Assembly (NCBI RefSeq): GCF_003313335.1
Contig: NZ_QMHP01000012.1
Span: 13,277 to 77,276 of the forward strand
Reading direction: 5' to 3'
Length of the DNA stretch: 64,000 nucleotides
Origin: Pedobacter zeaxanthinifaciens
Lineage (GTDB): Bacteria > Bacteroidota > Bacteroidia > Sphingobacteriales > Sphingobacteriaceae
How positions within the stretch are numbered: the first letter of the stretch is position 1; every line of letters begins with the position of its first letter. The notes beneath the pieces are model-generated. The model was not told the DNA's origin, searched no databases, and saw nothing but the letters and a program-made list of their open reading frames with translations. A program made the position numbers and the translations under genes. This document shows positions 61,077-64,000 of the stretch, in pieces.

Positions 61077-62474
61077 TTATGGATTTGGCTCTAACTCTGG
61101 ATTAAAATTGATCAACGATTGTGCGATTGGGAAAACATAGCGATCGCTGTTTGGAGTTAACGTATAGGTTGTGCCGTTAAAAGTTTTGGTATATGTTTTT
61201 TGGAAAGCAGCTTCGTTTTTCAAACGGCGCATATCCCACCAACGTAACATTCTGCCAAAAAATTCCCTACGTCTTTCTTCAATTACTTTTGTTAAGGCAT
61301 CAGCAGGTGACGTAGCAGTGAGAGCTACATAGTCGGCTGGTTTGAAACGTTTTTGGCGCAGGCGATTTACCCACAACATGGCATTAGCCGCATCGTTGTT
61401 TCTAGCAAAATATTCCGCTTTAATCAACATCATTTCAGGTACTGAAGGACCTACATTTCTGGTTTCGCCTATAGCACGTTCTTTGTAAAAAAACCTTCCT
61501 GTATAGCCGGTTCCAATAGTTGCCCCGGGTACCGTAAATAAGTTATAACGCTGATCTGCAGTGCCCAATAAAGTCAATAACTCATCACTCAATTTAAAGG
61601 CAGTTGGCGTAAAGGCCATTGTTCCACCTTGTGTAATTTTTGATAAAATCACTTCAGGATCCGCGGCACGACGAGGGTAATTTGTAGACGTGATTGCAGT
61701 AATTGCGCCTAAATCATTCAAAGTATTTCTTAAGGACAATGCTAAATCTGCATATTTATTGGCCTCAGTGTAATTGCTCATGTACAAATAACAACGGGCT
61801 AATTCGGCATAAGCCGATGCCTTACTTGGCAACGTATTGTAAGCCTGCGTATTTGGCAATGCTGAAATTGACGATGTCAAATCATCCAAAATTTGATTAT
61901 AGATTTGCTGAACGGATGCTCTTTTAAGACTTTGACTGACCGTTTGTGTGGTTAACAGCGGCAAGCCTAAATCGGTACCAGCAGTTACTGCATTGTAAGG
62001 TTTTGCGTAAGCATTTACCAAGGCCAAATAGGCATCAGCTCGGTGTACTTTAGCTTCTGCTGTGAGTGCCGCTTTTTCCTGATCGGTACCATCGCTATTT
62101 GGCAACTCGTTGATGATGGTATTACAATTAAGAATTACCGCATAAGAGGCATTCCAGTTCAAATCATTTTCACTTGTACTTCCAACTGGATAAAATACCG
62201 GCTGCCAGGTGTAGCTTGCCACATAGTAATTATATGACAAACTTCCAGTTAACGAACTAACCTGAGTAGCATCTGTGATATTGATATCATCAGAAGCCAT
62301 ATCAAATAAATTAGGGTTTGTTTCGAAAGCCGAAGTATTATTGAGCAGATAACGGTAATTGATAGTTTGGTTAGGCACCAAATTACCTTGCGTTTTGATA
62401 TCTACGTATTTTTTACATCCTGCAAAGACCAATGCAGCCGCTGCAAAAACGATAGCTTTATAATTGATTTTCAT
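61077..62474 (-). CDS. SusD/RagB-type nutrient-binding lipoprotein
   Basis: SusD-family lipoproteins are the lid of the SusC TonB-dependent transporter and bind glycans or peptides on the cell surface. The 465-residue protein has a lipoprotein signal peptide with Cys near residue 20 (VFAGCKKY). SusD-type blocks are visible: the TPR-like helices AEAKVHRADAYLALVNAYAK and ASAYAELARCYLYMSNY, and the C-terminal EERRREFFGRMLRWWDMRRL and FPIAQSLINFNPELEPNP. It follows SusC by 11 bases. The substrate is not evident. The downstream TlpA-like and hydrolase genes are compatible with peptide or small ester-linked substrates. Confidence 0.92.
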   Translation of the reverse strand: MKINYKAIVFAAAALVFAGCKKYVDIKTQGNLVPNQTINYRYLLNNTSAFETNPNLFDMASDDINITDATQVSSLTGSLSYNYYVASYTWQPVFYPVGSTSENDLNWNASYAVILNCNTIINELPNSDGTDQEKAALTAEAKVHRADAYLALVNAYAKPYNAVTAGTDLGLPLLTTQTVSQSLKRASVQQIYNQILDDLTSSISALPNTQAYNTLPSKASAYAELARCYLYMSNYTEANKYADLALSLRNTLNDLGAITAITSTNYPRRAADPEVILSKITQGGTMAFTPTAFKLSDELLTLLGTADQRYNLFTVPGATIGTGYTGRFFYKERAIGETRNVGPSVPEMMLIKAEYFARNNDAANAMLWVNRLRQKRFKPADYVALTATSPADALTKVIEERRREFFGRMLRWWDMRRLKNEAAFQKTYTKTFNGTTYTLTPNSDRYVFPIAQSLINFNPELEPNP

Positions 62475-62485
62475 GATCCTTGTTT

Positions 62486-64000
62486 TTAAAAGTTTAGATT
62501 AAGCGAAAAGTTGTAAGAAACCGTTGCTGGCAAACCAAGCGTAGTAGACGATAAGTTTGGCAATACATCAGGATCCAATCCTTCTTTATTTGCAGTCCAT
62601 AGCAAACCTAGGTTACGTACATTAAAGCCAAAAGTTGCTCCCTTAATTTTATCCGTAATTTTCTGTGTTGGAATTTTATAGCTTAAAGAAAGTTCCCTTA
62701 AACGAATGTAATCCCCTTTCAACACATTAATATCCGATTGCTGATAGCGAAGCAAGCTAGTTGCGGCAAAAGTTCCTGCCATACCCGGCACTACTGTATT
62801 TGCTTCATCGCCCGCTTTTTGCCATCTGTTAGCTACGTCTTCATGCAAATCATAACGTACACCTAACCTAGAACTAGAGTAACTGCTCACCGTAGGTTTT
62901 AAGAAAACGCTACCAAATTGATAACTAGCTATCGCTGTTAAGGTGAAGTCTTTATATCTTACACTTTGTATAAAGCTACCAAAATGATTAGGTGTCATCC
63001 TGCCAGCATATTTTAATGCAGCCACGCTGGTCACATTTTGATTAGCGCTCAGCTTATTTCCGTTCTCATCGTAAACCATTGTCATACCTGTTGCATCTAA
63101 ACCGGCATTACGGTAAACAAACATCTTATCACTAGGATAGCCAGCTAACAAAGAACCGTATGCAGGGTTAGCGTAAAAACTCGCAGTAGGAATAAAACGC
63201 GTATCATTAATTTCATTGGTATTGTACGCATAGTTTATTCTTGAAATTACCTCCCAATCTTTTTGAGTATAAAGTATCGCATTCAAAGCGGCATCAACAC
63301 CTTTGCCCGTCATGGTACTAGCATTTCGGGTAAGTGTAGTTACACCATAAGTTCCATTGATTGGAAATTGATAGAACAAATCCTCGCCACGTTTGCGATA
63401 CACATCAACTGAACCTGATAATCTATTTTTAAATAAACCGAAATCCAAAGCTAAATTGCTAACATAGGTTTTTTCCCATCTTAACTCCGGATTTGCTGGT
63501 GCAATGATACTTGCACTTGGCAAGCCTGTAACCAAATCAGATGGGCTTACAGAAATCCAAGTAAATGGATAAAGTGTGGTAGAAATATTACCGTTTACAC
63601 CATAAGTAGCCCTTAAACTCAGGTTCGAAATCCACGATACATCTTTCAAAAATGATTCCTTGTAGGCATCCCATTTGGCACCGAATGAATATAAAGGTGT
63701 TGCTCTAAATTTTCTATCCAAACCAAAGTTATTGTAATCATCGTATCTCACACTACCCGAAACAGTGTATTTACCTGCATAAGTATACGAAGCATTACTG
63801 TAGTACGATAAAAATCTTCTTCGTTTATCCTGGCGATCAGGAGCACCACTTAAATTTTGGTTAAAGCCTTGTAATGTTGGATAGGCAGTAGAAAAATTCA
63901 CTGGCCTAGAAATACCAGTACCGATATTGTAACCGTAAAGCGTTCCTGAAAGCTGCCCCGCATTGGTTTCCCTAATTTCGCTACCAGCAATAGCAGAAAC
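62486..64000 (-). CDS. SusC/RagA TonB-linked outer-membrane transporter (C-terminal part, cut by window edge)
   Basis: The frame is open to the last base of the window and gives 504 residues of a SusC-family transporter (about 1000 residues when complete). Strand pairs typical of the barrel are seen (YTYAGKYTVSGSVRYDDYNN, WISNLSLRATYGVNGNI, YIRLRELSLSYKIPT) and the end TVSYNFSLNLNF has the terminal Phe needed for barrel assembly. The region before the frame's internal GTG at 63901 is in frame too (SGTLYGYNIGTGISRP), so the gene continues upstream. It is first of the SusC-SusD-TlpA-hydrolase operon. Confidence 0.92.
   Translation of the reverse strand, partial: VSAIAGSEIRETNAGQLSGTLYGYNIGTGISRPVNFSTAYPTLQGFNQNLSGAPDRQDKRRRFLSYYSNASYTYAGKYTVSGSVRYDDYNNFGLDRKFRATPLYSFGAKWDAYKESFLKDVSWISNLSLRATYGVNGNISTTLYPFTWISVSPSDLVTGLPSASIIAPANPELRWEKTYVSNLALDFGLFKNRLSGSVDVYRKRGEDLFYQFPINGTYGVTTLTRNASTMTGKGVDAALNAILYTQKDWEVISRINYAYNTNEINDTRFIPTASFYANPAYGSLLAGYPSDKMFVYRNAGLDATGMTMVYDENGNKLSANQNVTSVAALKYAGRMTPNHFGSFIQSVRYKDFTLTAIASYQFGSVFLKPTVSSYSSSRLGVRYDLHEDVANRWQKAGDEANTVVPGMAGTFAATSLLRYQQSDINVLKGDYIRLRELSLSYKIPTQKITDKIKGATFGFNVRNLGLLWTANKEGLDPDVLPNLSSTTLGLPATVSYNFSLNLNF

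Noticed and set aside
1..64000. CRISPR arrays, rRNA genes and riboswitches
   Set aside because: No regularly spaced direct repeats, rRNA segments or recognisable riboswitch leaders were found by reading.

Overview
The window looks like a chromosome segment of a Bacteroidota bacterium, most likely Sphingobacteriaceae (Pedobacter-like). Signs of this are AT-rich DNA, several TAnnTTTG -7 promoter boxes, a SusC/SusD pair, a type IX secretion C-terminal sorting domain, a long Lgt, and a DUF4876/DUF6850/cytochrome c peroxidase set. All family names are recognised by eye from the translated sequence; no search was run.

Layout. (1) 1-7.5 kb is core genome: a tandemly duplicated small repeat lipoprotein, purB, a NifU-like Fe-S scaffold, a haem-binding protein, an inositol monophosphatase family gene with lgt, mtaB, ubiX and tRNA-Lys(TTT). 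(2) 7524-15718 is an 8.2 kb genomic island inserted in the 3' end of tRNA-Lys and bounded by a perfect 17 bp direct repeat. It carries a relaxase and a mobilisation accessory protein, an oriT-like set of inverted repeats, an excisionase-like HTH protein and two defence-like cassettes. One cassette has four genes (winged-helix-like protein, P-loop ATPase, small protein, PIN nuclease). The other has two (DUF4935-like PIN protein and a phosphoribosyltransferase-like protein). No integrase is present. (3) 15.7-16.2 kb holds decayed remnants of other mobile DNA. (4) 16.2-22.1 kb has an exported protein, a lipoprotein with a HEALH zinc motif, and a 975-residue secreted protein with two peptidoglycan-hydrolase-like domains and a T9SS tail.

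(5) 22.2-53.5 kb is a long run of minus-strand genes of unusual composition. It has an AAA+ protein like those beside extracellular contractile injection systems but with decayed catalytic motifs, a membrane patatin-like phospholipase, an outer-membrane-like protein, three lectin-like tail proteins, two fibre proteins with the same N-terminal domain (one ending in an S74-type chaperone), giant 1645- and 2103-residue proteins and a lytic-transglycosylase-like protein. No tube, sheath or baseplate gene is in the window. This looks like the accessory and receptor-binding half of a particle system, or a separate undescribed surface/particle system. Its upstream edge at about 53.48 kb is a sharp junction that cuts off the signal peptide of the next, divergent gene.

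(6) 53.5-57.5 kb is a DUF4876 lipoprotein, DUF6850 outer-membrane protein and di-haem cytochrome c peroxidase set, without a TonB receptor in front. (7) 57.5-64 kb is a small conserved hypothetical gene, then a minus-strand SusC-SusD-TlpA-like-hydrolase operon running off the right edge.
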